This document shows, one piece after another, positions 47,578-57,497 of a stretch of DNA of 64,000 bases (position 1 is the stretch's first letter; every line of letters starts with the position of its first letter). The notes under the pieces are model-generated. The model did no database searches and was not told the DNA's origin. It saw only the letters and a program-made list of their open reading frames with translations. The stretch comes from Geoglobus acetivorans. Its GTDB lineage: Archaea; Halobacteriota; Archaeoglobi; Archaeoglobales; Archaeoglobaceae. The position numbers and the translations under genes are program-made. Location: positions 806,001 to 870,000 of the forward strand of contig NZ_CP009552.1 in assembly GCF_000789255.1 (NCBI RefSeq). The letters are read 5' to 3'.

Positions 47578-48878
47578 TTTTCCACCTCCCTTCTGCTTTT
47601 TATGTCCATGATCAGGGCCCAGGCAACCTTGGGGTCGATGGTATCATGGTCGAGAGATATCGAGTCCTCTGACCCCCACACAGCCTCGAAAAATTCCTTG
47701 GCCTTCTTTGCCAGTGCAGGGTTTTCGGCATAAAAACCTATTTCATAGTTCTCATAGAGCCCTGTCTGGGACAGGTTGGCGGTCGTTACAAGAACCTCCC
47801 TCTCATCAACGATCACCATCTTTGCGTGAATGTTGTCGTTGAGCTTGACACTTCCCGGAGGGAACATCTCGAGGAACCTCTTAAGTGTGAAAAACTGTTT
47901 CCTGTCCTCCTGAACATCCTCAACGTTTTTGTAAACGTCTCTTCTGTAACTGGGCCAGGTTACAATTCTGAATTTCACGCCCTTCCCCATCAGGGGCTGA
48001 AGTTCTGCAGTGAGCCAGTCAGTGTAGTAAATGTGCGGAGAGGTGATCAGAATTTCCTTCTCAGCATTACGTATCATTTCCTTCATTTTGGATAGCAATT
48101 CTCCACTCCAAGGAGGGTTCTTGACGATATCATGCCTTTTCAGCCTTTTTTCGATTCTGAGGTTGTAGTAAAACAGCCCAGTGAAAGCAAGAACTGTGAG
48201 AGCGGCACCCATGATGTTCAGGAGGTAAAAATTCGGCACCTTTTCAAAGGTTACATAGACGCTTATCTGATCGGGTGGGTTTATGAAGTCCCAGTCAATG
48301 CCGTCAATCCTGTTCAGTGATTTGTAATAGAACTTTGAGTTGGAGGAGACGGTCAGAATGTTGTAATTTGAGAAGAGCGAATCGGGAAAGTCAAGGAATA
48401 TTCTGAACCTCTCAACATTGTACCCGAATCCCCTGAAATATGAAGGGAATTCATAGGTTCCAAAAGAGTACGTGTTTTCGCCCAGAGCTTCCAGTGCGTT
48501 TTTGAGCTCCCTCTTTATGGTTATCTGATATTCCTCAAAAGGTCTCAGCGTTTTTTCTATCTTTATGACGGCATATCTTCTCCCGTTCTCATCCGTAGTA
48601 CGGGTGAGCTTGTAATAACCAGAAGGTTTCTCGTTAACCCCGACAACCTTGGCCATGTCAGATTCAGGAATGGTCAGAACGAAATTCAGCACCTCCACCT
48701 GATTTTCGTTGGTGTTCTTGAACTTCAGGGTAAACTCGTCCTCAACAAGGTCAACTGAAATCATCTTGTAGGTTATTTTCGCATCCACTGTTATATTCTG
48801 GCCCTTAACAGGAAATGCAAGCATGGCCAGAACAACTGCAGCGAGGATAATCCAGTCCATGTTCCGGAGAGATCTCAT
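47574..48878 (-). CDS. membrane-anchored PLD-like protein
   Basis: About 434 residues from ATG 48878, with an N-terminal hydrophobic signal (IILAAVVLAMLAFPVKGQ), an extracytoplasmic beta domain, one TM (FYLLNIMGAALTVLAFTGLF) and a cytosolic PLD domain with a single motif (HAKMVIVDEREVLVTTANLSQTG), so it would act as a dimer. Substrate may be phospholipid or nucleic acid. Upstream ATGs at 48926 and others give longer, less natural starts. Overlaps the previous gene by four bases. Confidence 0.8.
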   Translation of the reverse strand: MRSLRNMDWIILAAVVLAMLAFPVKGQNITVDAKITYKMISVDLVEDEFTLKFKNTNENQVEVLNFVLTIPESDMAKVVGVNEKPSGYYKLTRTTDENGRRYAVIKIEKTLRPFEEYQITIKRELKNALEALGENTYSFGTYEFPSYFRGFGYNVERFRIFLDFPDSLFSNYNILTVSSNSKFYYKSLNRIDGIDWDFINPPDQISVYVTFEKVPNFYLLNIMGAALTVLAFTGLFYYNLRIEKRLKRHDIVKNPPWSGELLSKMKEMIRNAEKEILITSPHIYYTDWLTAELQPLMGKGVKFRIVTWPSYRRDVYKNVEDVQEDRKQFFTLKRFLEMFPPGSVKLNDNIHAKMVIVDEREVLVTTANLSQTGLYENYEIGFYAENPALAKKAKEFFEAVWGSEDSISLDHDTIDPKVAWALIMDIKSRREVEK

Positions 48879-49050
48879 CACCACCACGAATAACATAGAA
48901 AATGTCCAGTATTTTATATTTACCATGTAAAAATTGGACTGACAGGAAAGTGATACGGGATTTATTCAATCAGAAATTCAGCCCTCTTAAAGAATCCGGT
49001 TAACCCTGACAACGTTATGTCAAAAGATTTATCTGCTTTTTTTCAAAAGT

Positions 49051-50202
49051 ATGCTGGAGATGCAGATCATCGAGAAAAAACTCATGGAGTCTCTGATCGC
49101 AGTAATACTTCTCTCGGTCCTCGTCATATCGGAAAAATTACTCTACCTCGCAGTAATACCCGCCATATTTTTCCTGTTTCCCGCCAGGATGCTCGTGAGG
49201 GTTGAGAACTTTCATTTATCAGGTCCAGTTTACGTTGGTGACGAATTCCACGTACGGGCAGATTTCACAGTCCTCGGATTCGGATACGTGAGGATAAAAT
49301 ACGATGTGGAAGACTCGAGTGAAAACCACTCTGATCATGTTACGGGAGGATTTGTCCCGTTTTTCAGAAAATTCAGTCTAACCTGCAGGGGAAAAGTTAC
49401 CAGAAGAGGGTTGAGAAACTTCGGAAAATTCAGTCTGGTTTTCGAGAACCCGTTTTTAGTCAATCGAAGAGAGGACGTTATCGACCTGGAAAAATTTGTA
49501 GAAATTAAGGTCAGAGTTAGGAAAATCAGAAAAATCGGAGCCAGAAGGGTGAAAACGAAAAACAGCATACCGGACATAGACAGATCAAAGATAGGTGTTC
49601 CGGGTACCGATTTCAGAGAGGTCAGGCTTTACCATCCCGGCGATCCTGTAAAATTCATCAACTGGAAGGCTACGGCAAGAAAGGGAGAGGTGCTCGTCAA
49701 TGATTTCGAGGTGGAAGGCAAAAGAACGATCTGGCTTCTGATAAACACAACAGAGGATGCATACTCTGACAGCACGTACCTGGACAGTGCCCTCACACTC
49801 GCCGCCTCACTGGCATACTTTTACACAAAAAGAGGACACAAGGTCGCTCTGACCCTGACTGGCTCTGGAAAAACCGTTTATCCGGATTATGGAAGAAAAC
49901 AGTTTATGAGAATTCTAAAGGAGCTCAGCAATGCCGAGTTTTCAGGAAAATCCGTATTGAACACATTCTCCGAGGCAAAGAAGCTGATGCTGTATTACCA
50001 GCCACACATCATATACATCACATCACCGTTCGACAGCCTGAAAATCGGGAAGGAGCTTGCCAGGACAGGTCTTACGTTCAGGATTGCAATGTGCCGTGGC
50101 AAACAGCCGGAGAATGAGATTGCCGGATTGATCCTGGGTTGCATTACAAAAGAGAAAATCAAATCGGGAGCCGAACCGGAAAACAGGCTGGTGGTGGTAT
50201 GA
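49051..50202 (+). CDS. DUF58 protein of the MoxR-transglutaminase operon
   Basis: 383 residues, two N-terminal TM helices (LIAVILLSVLVISEKLLYLAV), a beta domain, then the DUF58 signature GTDFREVRLYHPGDPVKFINW and a vWA-like C-terminal part (IWLLINTTEDAYSDSTYLDSAL). DUF58 proteins work with MoxR ATPases and transglutaminases in envelope maturation. ATG 49060 is another start. The following gene begins inside its stop (ATGA). Confidence 0.87.
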   Translation: MLEMQIIEKKLMESLIAVILLSVLVISEKLLYLAVIPAIFFLFPARMLVRVENFHLSGPVYVGDEFHVRADFTVLGFGYVRIKYDVEDSSENHSDHVTGGFVPFFRKFSLTCRGKVTRRGLRNFGKFSLVFENPFLVNRREDVIDLEKFVEIKVRVRKIRKIGARRVKTKNSIPDIDRSKIGVPGTDFREVRLYHPGDPVKFINWKATARKGEVLVNDFEVEGKRTIWLLINTTEDAYSDSTYLDSALTLAASLAYFYTKRGHKVALTLTGSGKTVYPDYGRKQFMRILKELSNAEFSGKSVLNTFSEAKKLMLYYQPHIIYITSPFDSLKIGKELARTGLTFRIAMCRGKQPENEIAGLILGCITKEKIKSGAEPENRLVVV

Positions 50203-50783
50203 ACTACAGACACCTTTCCCTCACACTTGCAGTGATATCCGGAATCGTTTCGGTCAATCATTTCATACAAACGCCTCTTTACGGATTCGTAAAGATGTTT
50301 ATCCCGGATGCTGTGGTGTACACCATCGTCGCAATACCGGTAATCGCCTACCTGGCCAACAGGTCTGTTTTCAGCATCCCGTATTTCATAGTTCTTTTAA
50401 TGCTCACCATTCTACCATCGGCAACAGGATTCGAGGTTTTTGAGGGCATCCTGGATAGCATATACTATCTTGGCTTCAGAGACATTTCAAAGGAGATAGC
50501 AGGTTTGCTGAACTTTCCATTTTCAATGGAAACCGCATACATCATATTTTCTGCGTTTATAGTTTCGGTGTTTGCAGAAGGGGTGGAAAATCACAGGGTG
50601 TTTGAAAGCAATCACGGAAAGGGCTACGGCTATTTGCCGACGTTCATGCTCGTTCTCGTAATCCTGGCCGCCTATTACAACATCCTCAGCGGCATTCCCC
50701 GTCTGGATGCAGGATTCGTGCAGGCACTCATTGCAGCATTTGCAATTCTGATGGCGCTCTGGGCAATGTGGTGGTGGAAGTGA
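50199..50783 (+). CDS. multi-TM membrane protein of the MoxR operon
   Basis: 194 residues from ATG 50199 at the ATGA junction. Five or six helices (LSLTLAVISGIVSVNHFI, VVYTIVAIPVIAYLAN, IPYFIVLLMLTILPS, TAYIIFSAFIVSVFA, LPTFMLVLVILAAYY, ALIAAFAILMALWAMW). Family not recognised. Overlaps the transglutaminase gene. Confidence 0.82.
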   Translation: MNYRHLSLTLAVISGIVSVNHFIQTPLYGFVKMFIPDAVVYTIVAIPVIAYLANRSVFSIPYFIVLLMLTILPSATGFEVFEGILDSIYYLGFRDISKEIAGLLNFPFSMETAYIIFSAFIVSVFAEGVENHRVFESNHGKGYGYLPTFMLVLVILAAYYNILSGIPRLDAGFVQALIAAFAILMALWAMWWWK

Positions 50784-53254
50784 AGAGTCAGGCAATGGCA
50801 GTTGCAGTGATACTTGGAATTCTGATTCTCGGATCGTTTCTGAGATCACTGGACTTCAGCAACACAGGTCTTCCGGGTCTAATCGGGGAAGGGCTGTTCA
50901 CATCCAGCGGTCCGGAAAACCAGTATCCCGTCAGTCAGGACGAGGTGAGCGTTGCAAACACGAACAATCCAGTGTGCATGCCCATTTTCACAATCTCAGG
51001 ACTGGACGCTGAACACACACACCTCAGAACGGATGTCAGCTCAGAGTACAGGGACGGAAAGTGGATCATTGAGGACCTGAGTTATTCCGACAGTCCCGGA
51101 GCCGAGCTGGGCAAAATCTTTTCAGTAACACCTCTCGCAACCATCGAGTCAGTTCCTGTACCGAAGGATACAGTGTCGATTTCGCTCCCGTCAGGATACA
51201 ACAGATCAGCAGGCATATTCAACGTGGAGGGCAACGTAACCAGATTTTACGGAATATACGTCTCAGACCTGAGAACAAACGAGAATGCTGCCCTCGCAAA
51301 GATTGATCTCGATCGGGAAAAATTTGAAAGAATAAAAACTCTTGCCGAGGAAATCACAAAAAATGCCACAGGCGATTATGAAAAAGCCAGATTGATTGAG
51401 GAATACCTGAAGTCCTCTTACGAGTATTCACCGTACTTCAACGACAGTGGCGACATGATCTATGACTTTCTCTTCGTTGAGAGAAAGGGAATATGTGTTC
51501 ACTTCGCCTCGGCGTTTGTGGCACTCGCAACCGCAGTGGATTTGCCCGCAAGAGCGGTTTTTGGATACCTTGCAAAGCCGGTATCGGGTGAACAGGTTGT
51601 TTATTCATGTCAGGCACATATGTGGGCCGAAGTCAAAATAGGAGACAGATGGATTGAATTCGACCCGACACCACCTTACAGACTGAGGATCCCCACTGTG
51701 ACCTCGATCACATCCTGGAGCAGTGAAATCTTAGCCGGTCAGCCTTTAAACGTAACCGGGACGGTGAAGCTGAAGGATGGCAGAGCCGTTGAAAACGGTT
51801 ACGTGGAAATATACCTGAAGGAGAGCAAGAACTCAAGCTCAGGTGAACTGATTGGCATTTCACCCATCACCAATAGCAGCTTCAGCCTTTCGAAGGTCGT
51901 AAACGAGACAGGTAAGTTCAGCATAGTTGCCCACTATACCGGAAGCCTTCTTTATTCAGATTCGTGGAGCGACCCTGAAGTTGTCGTTTACGAAAAAACC
52001 GAAATACTGACCAATCTGGATGACCCCATCCCAACAGAATTCCTGCTGAAGGGCAGCGTAACGTGCAGTGCAAGCCAGAACGAAAGTCTGGTGATGGTTT
52101 ACATAGACGGAGTAAACAAAACCATTTTAACGGAAAATAACGGTTCATTCTCGATCCCCGTGAAGTTATCTGAGGGCGAACACGAAATAAGAATTCTGTT
52201 CCCCCGCCAGGATTTGTGTGCTGAAGCCAGCGTGGAAAAACATGTTCGTGCAGGCACTCTGAAAATTGCAGCCGAACCTTCAGAAATCACTGCAGGAAAG
52301 GAGAGCACGATAGCAATCCACGTTGACTTTAACGGGGAGCCCTATGAGGGGCTGATTGAGGTAAACGGTGAGATCTACAGAATTAACGGAACGCTGAATC
52401 TCACTCTGAAACCCGAATCTCCCGGACCATACACGCTCAATTTCAGAACCGGTGGGGTTGAAACCAGCGTTACGCTATCTGCCAAAGCCAGGACGATCAT
52501 CAAGGCAGAGGAGAAAAACGGTTATCTCGAGATCAGGGTTTCGGATTCATTTGGCAACAGACTCAACGGCACCATATTCGTCAACGAGATGCCCGTTGAA
52601 CTCAAAAATGGTGTTGCTGTCACTGAAAAAACTGGCGGGGAGGTGAGAATAAATTACCCCGGAGACAGATACCATTTTCCGGCGGAAATCAAATATTCCC
52701 CGGCAAACTTGTTCATGTACCTGATTCCGCCAGCTTTACTGGCTCCAGCCATTTACGCCTATTATTATCGCTTCCATCCGAGACTTGAAGTGAAGCTGAA
52801 AAAAGAGTATCCCGAACTTCCCGATATATGGGGAGTTGGCGAGGAGATAGAGATTTCGGTCAGATCAAACTTCCCATACACCATAACCTCCGACAGCAGA
52901 ATCCTGAGCAACAGGGTTGCTTTCAGTTCACCGGGGCTGAAGGAGATCACCGTCAGCGCAATTAAAGACGGGAAAATAAGGAAAAAAACGAAAGTTGCAG
53001 TTCTAATAGTGGAGGATTACGGTAAAGGTGTTGAAGAGGTTTACAGAATGTTCGAAAACGAGATACGAAGGAGAGGTGTAGATCCCGAAAATTTAACAGC
53101 GAGAGAGATCATGGAACTCGTAAAATCTGAAAAAAGAGAGAAGTTTCTCAGGCTGTTTGAACTCTACGAGTATGCTGGAAAAAGAGAATATTCCAGGCAG
53201 GAGTTTGTAGAGGCGTTTGAGATCTATACCGACCTGAGGAGGAGTTTGAAATGA
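50768..53254 (+). CDS. membrane-anchored transglutaminase-like protein with Ig-like domains
   Basis: 828 residues from a GTG start. N-terminal TM (MAVAVILGILILGSFL), DUF3488-like region, transglutaminase core with Cys in ERKGICVHFASAF, His in CQAHMWAEVKIG and Asp in WIEFDPTPPY (near 245-300), two or three Ig-like domains (about 320-600), a TM helix (LFMYLIPPALLAPAIYAYYY) and a cytosolic DUF4129-like tail. Likely cross-links or proteolyses envelope proteins. Overlaps the next gene by four bases. Confidence 0.88.
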   Translation: MVVEVKSQAMAVAVILGILILGSFLRSLDFSNTGLPGLIGEGLFTSSGPENQYPVSQDEVSVANTNNPVCMPIFTISGLDAEHTHLRTDVSSEYRDGKWIIEDLSYSDSPGAELGKIFSVTPLATIESVPVPKDTVSISLPSGYNRSAGIFNVEGNVTRFYGIYVSDLRTNENAALAKIDLDREKFERIKTLAEEITKNATGDYEKARLIEEYLKSSYEYSPYFNDSGDMIYDFLFVERKGICVHFASAFVALATAVDLPARAVFGYLAKPVSGEQVVYSCQAHMWAEVKIGDRWIEFDPTPPYRLRIPTVTSITSWSSEILAGQPLNVTGTVKLKDGRAVENGYVEIYLKESKNSSSGELIGISPITNSSFSLSKVVNETGKFSIVAHYTGSLLYSDSWSDPEVVVYEKTEILTNLDDPIPTEFLLKGSVTCSASQNESLVMVYIDGVNKTILTENNGSFSIPVKLSEGEHEIRILFPRQDLCAEASVEKHVRAGTLKIAAEPSEITAGKESTIAIHVDFNGEPYEGLIEVNGEIYRINGTLNLTLKPESPGPYTLNFRTGGVETSVTLSAKARTIIKAEEKNGYLEIRVSDSFGNRLNGTIFVNEMPVELKNGVAVTEKTGGEVRINYPGDRYHFPAEIKYSPANLFMYLIPPALLAPAIYAYYYRFHPRLEVKLKKEYPELPDIWGVGEEIEISVRSNFPYTITSDSRILSNRVAFSSPGLKEITVSAIKDGKIRKKTKVAVLIVEDYGKGVEEVYRMFENEIRRRGVDPENLTAREIMELVKSEKREKFLRLFELYEYAGKREYSRQEFVEAFEIYTDLRRSLK

Positions 53255-54168
53255 GATGGATCATCGGAGGAGCAGGCATAGTCCTGATGGCCGTGAAATA
53301 CATTCAGACTGGAGATTACATGCCAACCATAATCCTCACCGGGCTTCTGGTCATGTATGAGATTCTCAGCAGAATTGGCAGGCTTGAAGTTGTGAAGGTT
53401 CCCGTGGCATTTGCAGCAGCCTATTACTTTTTCAGCCAGAGTGGTGAATACCTGGTCACCGGTTCCGATAACTTCACAATCCTGTTTTCAGCTGGACTGG
53501 CCCTTACCGCATTTCCAGCAAGATATCGCTGGGGTGCATACCTCTCCCCGGCAGGCATAGCGTTAATCGCAGCATCGCTCCTATTCATCCCCGAATCCGT
53601 TCCCCTGTACAGATACAGAGTTATGCTGTCGGCGATTACAGGCTTCCTGGCGATTACGTCCGTTCTCAGTCTCTTCTCAGAAAAATTCGAATTTCTCGTA
53701 TCGCAGAGGTTCGCAATAGGATTTATTGCAGGGCTTGCAGGCATCTACTACACAGAACTTCGTCCGATACTTGCTCCGGGGTTAAAGAGCCTTGGAGACT
53801 GGCTGATAGTCGCAGGGGCAATTTACTACCTTGCAGGAAAGCTCAGATTCGAAATAGAGGAAGAAGTGGAAAATCAGGAGAGGATGGACTTCGAAACTCT
53901 GGCAGAGAGAGCAGAAAAAGAGTATCTGGAAAACGGAGATCCGCTACCCCTCGCAGTCCTGATTTCACACACATTCGGTAAGGCAGGTGTTTCGCCTCTC
54001 AAAGCTGAACAGGTGTTGCGTGACCTGATCCCTCCTGAAAAGATGCCAAAATATGCATTCGGCTTTGAAAAGGCAATAATCCAGTCAAGAAACAAGAAAA
54101 GGAGGCTTAAAAAACTTGAAAGTATTAAAAACAAAATGAAAGAGGCTGGTGGGGAATATGGAGACTGA
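53251..54168 (+). CDS. multi-TM membrane protein of the MoxR operon
   Basis: 305 residues; six to seven helices (WIIGGAGIVLMAVKYI, TIILTGLLVMYEILSRI, VAFAAAYYFFSQSG, FSAGLALTAFPARYR and more) followed by a charged cytosolic tail (SRNKKRRLKKLESIKNKM). No family name. Sits between transglutaminase and MoxR with short overlaps. Confidence 0.82.
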   Translation: MRWIIGGAGIVLMAVKYIQTGDYMPTIILTGLLVMYEILSRIGRLEVVKVPVAFAAAYYFFSQSGEYLVTGSDNFTILFSAGLALTAFPARYRWGAYLSPAGIALIAASLLFIPESVPLYRYRVMLSAITGFLAITSVLSLFSEKFEFLVSQRFAIGFIAGLAGIYYTELRPILAPGLKSLGDWLIVAGAIYYLAGKLRFEIEEEVENQERMDFETLAERAEKEYLENGDPLPLAVLISHTFGKAGVSPLKAEQVLRDLIPPEKMPKYAFGFEKAIIQSRNKKRRLKKLESIKNKMKEAGGEYGD

Positions 54169-55111
54169 GGTCTTTGTTAAAAAGTCTGAAGAAATTCTGG
54201 AAGTCGTTTCAGAGTATTTTGTGGGAAAGAAAGACGTGATAAAGAGAGTTCTTGCAGCGGCTCTTTCAAACGGGAATGTTCTTTTCGAGGACTTTCCGGG
54301 ACTCGGAAAGACTCTCCTTGCGAAAGTTTTCGCCAGAGCCATCGGAGCAGACTACAGCAGAATCCAGTTCACTCCAGATTTGCTCCCTTCAGACATTACC
54401 GGAACCAAAATACTGAGAGACGGAAAATTTGTGCTGCAGAAGGGGCCAATATTCACACATGTTCTGCTTGCCGACGAGATCAACAGAAGTCCACCAAAAA
54501 CTCAGTCAGCTTTGCTTGAAGCAATGGAGGAGAGGCAGGTTACGATCGAGGGTGAGACTCTGAGATTGCCCGAACCCTTTTTTGTTCTTGCAACCCAGAA
54601 CCCGGTGGAACAGGAAGGCACTTACCCCCTGCCGGAAGCCCAGATTGACAGATTTCTGATCAGACTGAAACCGGGATATCCGGAAAGTGTCGATGATGAA
54701 ATGGAAATTCTCAGAAGGAGGATTTCATGGAAGATGGACGATCCGATTGAGCTTGTAAAGCCCGCAGTGAGTTTGCAGGAATTCAGAGAAATGCAGATGA
54801 TGACGGAAAACGTTTTTGTAGATGAGAAAATACTTAAGTATATATCCGAAATCGTCAGAGCAACCAGGAGTCATGAGATGGTTGAGATTGGATCAAGTCC
54901 GAGAGGGGGTCTTGCTCTGCTGAAAATGGCAAGATCTCTGGCGCTGATGGATGGCAGGAACTACGTAATTCCGGATGACGTTAAAAGCGTTGCAGTTGAC
55001 TGCCTTGCCCACAGAATAATGCTTAAAATAGAATACGAAATAGAGGGAGAAAATCAGGAGAGGATTGTGGAGGACGTGCTTAACAGTGTGAAGGTTCCAA
55101 AAGGTGAATGA
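54158..55111 (+). CDS. MoxR-family AAA+ ATPase
   Basis: 317 residues from ATG 54158 with GGTGGGG upstream. Walker A EDFPGLGKTLLAKVFA, Walker B LLADEINRSPPKTQSALLEA, sensor 1 VLATQNPVEQEGTYPLPEA, arginine finger region and lid (SPRGGLALLKMARSLALM). MoxR ATPases are chaperones for assembly of vWA/DUF58 partners, here encoded three to four genes upstream. The stop overlaps the region before the CinA-like gene. Confidence 0.94.
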   Translation: METEVFVKKSEEILEVVSEYFVGKKDVIKRVLAAALSNGNVLFEDFPGLGKTLLAKVFARAIGADYSRIQFTPDLLPSDITGTKILRDGKFVLQKGPIFTHVLLADEINRSPPKTQSALLEAMEERQVTIEGETLRLPEPFFVLATQNPVEQEGTYPLPEAQIDRFLIRLKPGYPESVDDEMEILRRRISWKMDDPIELVKPAVSLQEFREMQMMTENVFVDEKILKYISEIVRATRSHEMVEIGSSPRGGLALLKMARSLALMDGRNYVIPDDVKSVAVDCLAHRIMLKIEYEIEGENQERIVEDVLNSVKVPKGE

Positions 55112-55112
55112 A

Positions 55113-55787
55113 ATGAAATTTGCCATCTTGGTTGTTGGAAATGAAATACTGAGTGGAGAGGTTCAGGAAAGTAACGCAAATTACATTGCCAAAAAGCTCA
55201 CCATGATGGGACACAGGGTTGAGAGGATAGTTACGGTTCCGGACAAAGTCGAGGACATTGCTGAAGAACTGAAAAGGTTGCTCAGATACGATTTTGTCTT
55301 CGTAACCGGAGGTCTCGGAGCCACACATGACGACGTTACCGCTGAAGGAATTGCAAAGGCAATCGGGAGAAGGCTCATTCACAGCGATGAGGTGGAAAGA
55401 TTCGTGAAAAGATGGACTGACAAGAGAGAGGTTATAAACAAGGTCTCTCAGGTACCGATGGGCGCAGAGATAATAGAGAACAGTGTTGGCGTTGTTCCGG
55501 CATTTGTGATTGACAAGGTTGCAGCACTGCCCGGTGTGCCAAACGAGATGAGGGACACATTCGGAAAGATCGTCAGAAGGTTCTCCAAGGAAGATTACCA
55601 TGTGGATTACCTGAGAATCGATGGGTATGAGGAGAACATAGTGAACCAGCTCCACAAGGTCGTCGAAAAGTTCCCTGAAGTTGAGATAGGGTCGTATCCG
55701 AAACCAGGGTACGTGCTTGTAAAGTTTTCAGGAAGGGACCCATCAAAGGTTGCAGAGGCAAAGAAATATCTTGAGAGCCTGCTATGA
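55113..55787 (+). CDS. CinA N-terminal/molybdopterin-binding domain protein
   Basis: 224 residues from ATG 55113; GTG 55104 is possible. MoCF/MoaB-like fold: ILVVGNEILSGEVQESNANY and FVFVTGGLGATHDDVTAEGI. CinA-type proteins of this length in archaea lack the C-terminal deamidase. Related enzymes cleave ADP-ribose or bind molybdopterin. The four-base overlap with the riboflavin gene makes them an operon. Confidence 0.88.
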   Translation: MKFAILVVGNEILSGEVQESNANYIAKKLTMMGHRVERIVTVPDKVEDIAEELKRLLRYDFVFVTGGLGATHDDVTAEGIAKAIGRRLIHSDEVERFVKRWTDKREVINKVSQVPMGAEIIENSVGVVPAFVIDKVAALPGVPNEMRDTFGKIVRRFSKEDYHVDYLRIDGYEENIVNQLHKVVEKFPEVEIGSYPKPGYVLVKFSGRDPSKVAEAKKYLESLL

Positions 55788-56449
55788 GAAGACCGTTTGT
55801 TTTCATAAATTCTGCAATGAGTCTTGACGGAAAGATAAGCAACGAGAGAAGAGAGCAGGTGAAAATCTCAAGCCCTGAAGATTTTGCAGTGGTTGACAGG
55901 CTGAGGGCAGAAAGCGATGCGATTCTTGTCGGGATTGGAACCGTCCTCTCTGATGATCCAAAACTCACCGTGAAAAACCCCGATCTGAGAGAAGAGAGGG
56001 TCAGACAGGGATTGCCGCCAAATCCGGTGAGAGTGGTGGCGGATAGTCTGGCCAGAACACCCCTCAATGCCCAGGTGCTTAACAGAGATGCCAGGACAGT
56101 AATTGCAGTTTCAGAGCAAGCTGACGGGGAGAGGATAGAGAAACTAAGGAAGAAGGCCGAAATACTCATCGCCGGAGAGAAAAGAGTGAATCTGAGAGCC
56201 CTGATGGAGTACCTGTGGGAGGCAGGCGTGAGAAAGCTGATGGTCGAGGGAGGAAGTGAGATAAACCATTCACTAATCAAGGAGGGGCTTGTGGACGAAA
56301 TCAGAGTTTTCTATTCCGGGATTGTTATTGGTGGTGCTGATGCCCCCACCCTTGTATCAGGAAAATCTTTTGATGTGCCTGTAAAGTTCAAAATAAAAAG
56401 CTGCGAGATTCTCGGCAATGGCGTTGCTGTCGTGTGGAGTTTGAGATAG
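55784..56449 (+). CDS. riboflavin-pathway pyrimidine reductase (RibD C-terminal domain type)
   Basis: 221 residues, RibD-like reductase without the deaminase: FVFINSAMSLDGKISNERRE, LRAESDAILVGIGTVLSDDP, MVEGGSEINHSLI and DEIRVFYSGIVIGGADAPT. In archaea it reduces 2,5-diamino-6-ribosylamino-pyrimidinone phosphate with NADPH before deamination. Follows the CinA-like gene with overlap. Confidence 0.92.
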   Translation: MRRPFVFINSAMSLDGKISNERREQVKISSPEDFAVVDRLRAESDAILVGIGTVLSDDPKLTVKNPDLREERVRQGLPPNPVRVVADSLARTPLNAQVLNRDARTVIAVSEQADGERIEKLRKKAEILIAGEKRVNLRALMEYLWEAGVRKLMVEGGSEINHSLIKEGLVDEIRVFYSGIVIGGADAPTLVSGKSFDVPVKFKIKSCEILGNGVAVVWSLR

Positions 56450-56497
56450 CTGAAATCCTGGAAAATTTTTTTAAGATGATGAGTGCAAGCAAGTAGC

Positions 56498-57421
56498 ATG
56501 ATATATGTTATCGGACATAAAAATCCGGACACAGACAGCATATGCTCAGCTATCGCTTATGCAGAACTTAAGAAAAAGCTTGGCGTTGACGTAAAAGCGG
56601 CCAGAAACGGAGAAATAAACCCTGAAACCGCATTTGTACTGGAAAAGTTCGGTTTCGATGTACCGGAACTTGTTACTGATGGCACGGATAAGAAGCTGAT
56701 TCTCGTCGATCACAGCGATGTTTCCCAGTGTGTCGAGAATCTGGACAAGGCTGAAATCGTCGAAATAATAGACCATCACAAGATTGGTGACGTGACCACT
56801 CCAAACCCCATATTCTTCCTCGCAATGCCTGTGGGCTCCACAGCGACTGTTGTCAAGACACTTTACGACTATTACAACGTGGAAATCAGCAAGGAAATTG
56901 CAGGAATTCTCCTCTCAGCAATCCTCAGCGATACGGTGATTTTCAAATCACCGACAACAACGGAGAAGGACATCAATGCTGCTGAGGAGCTGGCAAAGAT
57001 TGCCGGAATTGAGGATCTGAACACGTTTGGCATTCAGGTAAAGTCCAAGCTCTCAGATGTTGAGAAACTTACCGCTGAGGAAATAATAACGAGAGACTTC
57101 AAGGATTTCAACATGTCCGGGAAGAAGGTGGGTATAGGACAGATAGAGCTCGTGGACCTCAAGCTGATAGAGGAGAGGATTGACGAGCTTCTCCAGAAGA
57201 TGGCAGAGATAAAGGAGGAAGGCAGCTACAGCGGAATCTACCTCATGCTCACAGACATAATCAGAGAAGGTACTCTGCTCCTCGCCATCGTGGACGACGA
57301 GAAGGTTGTTGAAAGAGCGTTTGGCAAGAAGCTCGAAAACAGCAGAGTCTGGCTGGACAAGGTTATGAGCAGAAAGAAAGAGATAGTCCCACCACTCGAA
57401 AGCGCATACTCTGCTGGCTGA
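56498..57421 (+). CDS. ppaC: manganese-dependent inorganic pyrophosphatase (family II)
   Basis: 307 residues from ATG 56498, preceded by a TATA-like tttttttaag about 25 bases earlier. DHH phosphoesterase: IGHKNPDTDSICSAIAY, LVDHSDVSQ, IDHHKIGD, SILSDTVIFKSPTTT and a C-terminal DHHA2 domain with SRVWLDKVMSRKKEIVPPL (S-R-K-K-x2-P). Hydrolyses pyrophosphate. Single-gene unit. Confidence 0.94.
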   Translation: MIYVIGHKNPDTDSICSAIAYAELKKKLGVDVKAARNGEINPETAFVLEKFGFDVPELVTDGTDKKLILVDHSDVSQCVENLDKAEIVEIIDHHKIGDVTTPNPIFFLAMPVGSTATVVKTLYDYYNVEISKEIAGILLSAILSDTVIFKSPTTTEKDINAAEELAKIAGIEDLNTFGIQVKSKLSDVEKLTAEEIITRDFKDFNMSGKKVGIGQIELVDLKLIEERIDELLQKMAEIKEEGSYSGIYLMLTDIIREGTLLLAIVDDEKVVERAFGKKLENSRVWLDKVMSRKKEIVPPLESAYSAG

Positions 57422-57497
57422 TTATTCCCTTTTTTTCACTGCTGAAGATTGGATAACTTCGAAAAAAATTTTAAGATGGTGCTGCATTTTTGATAGC

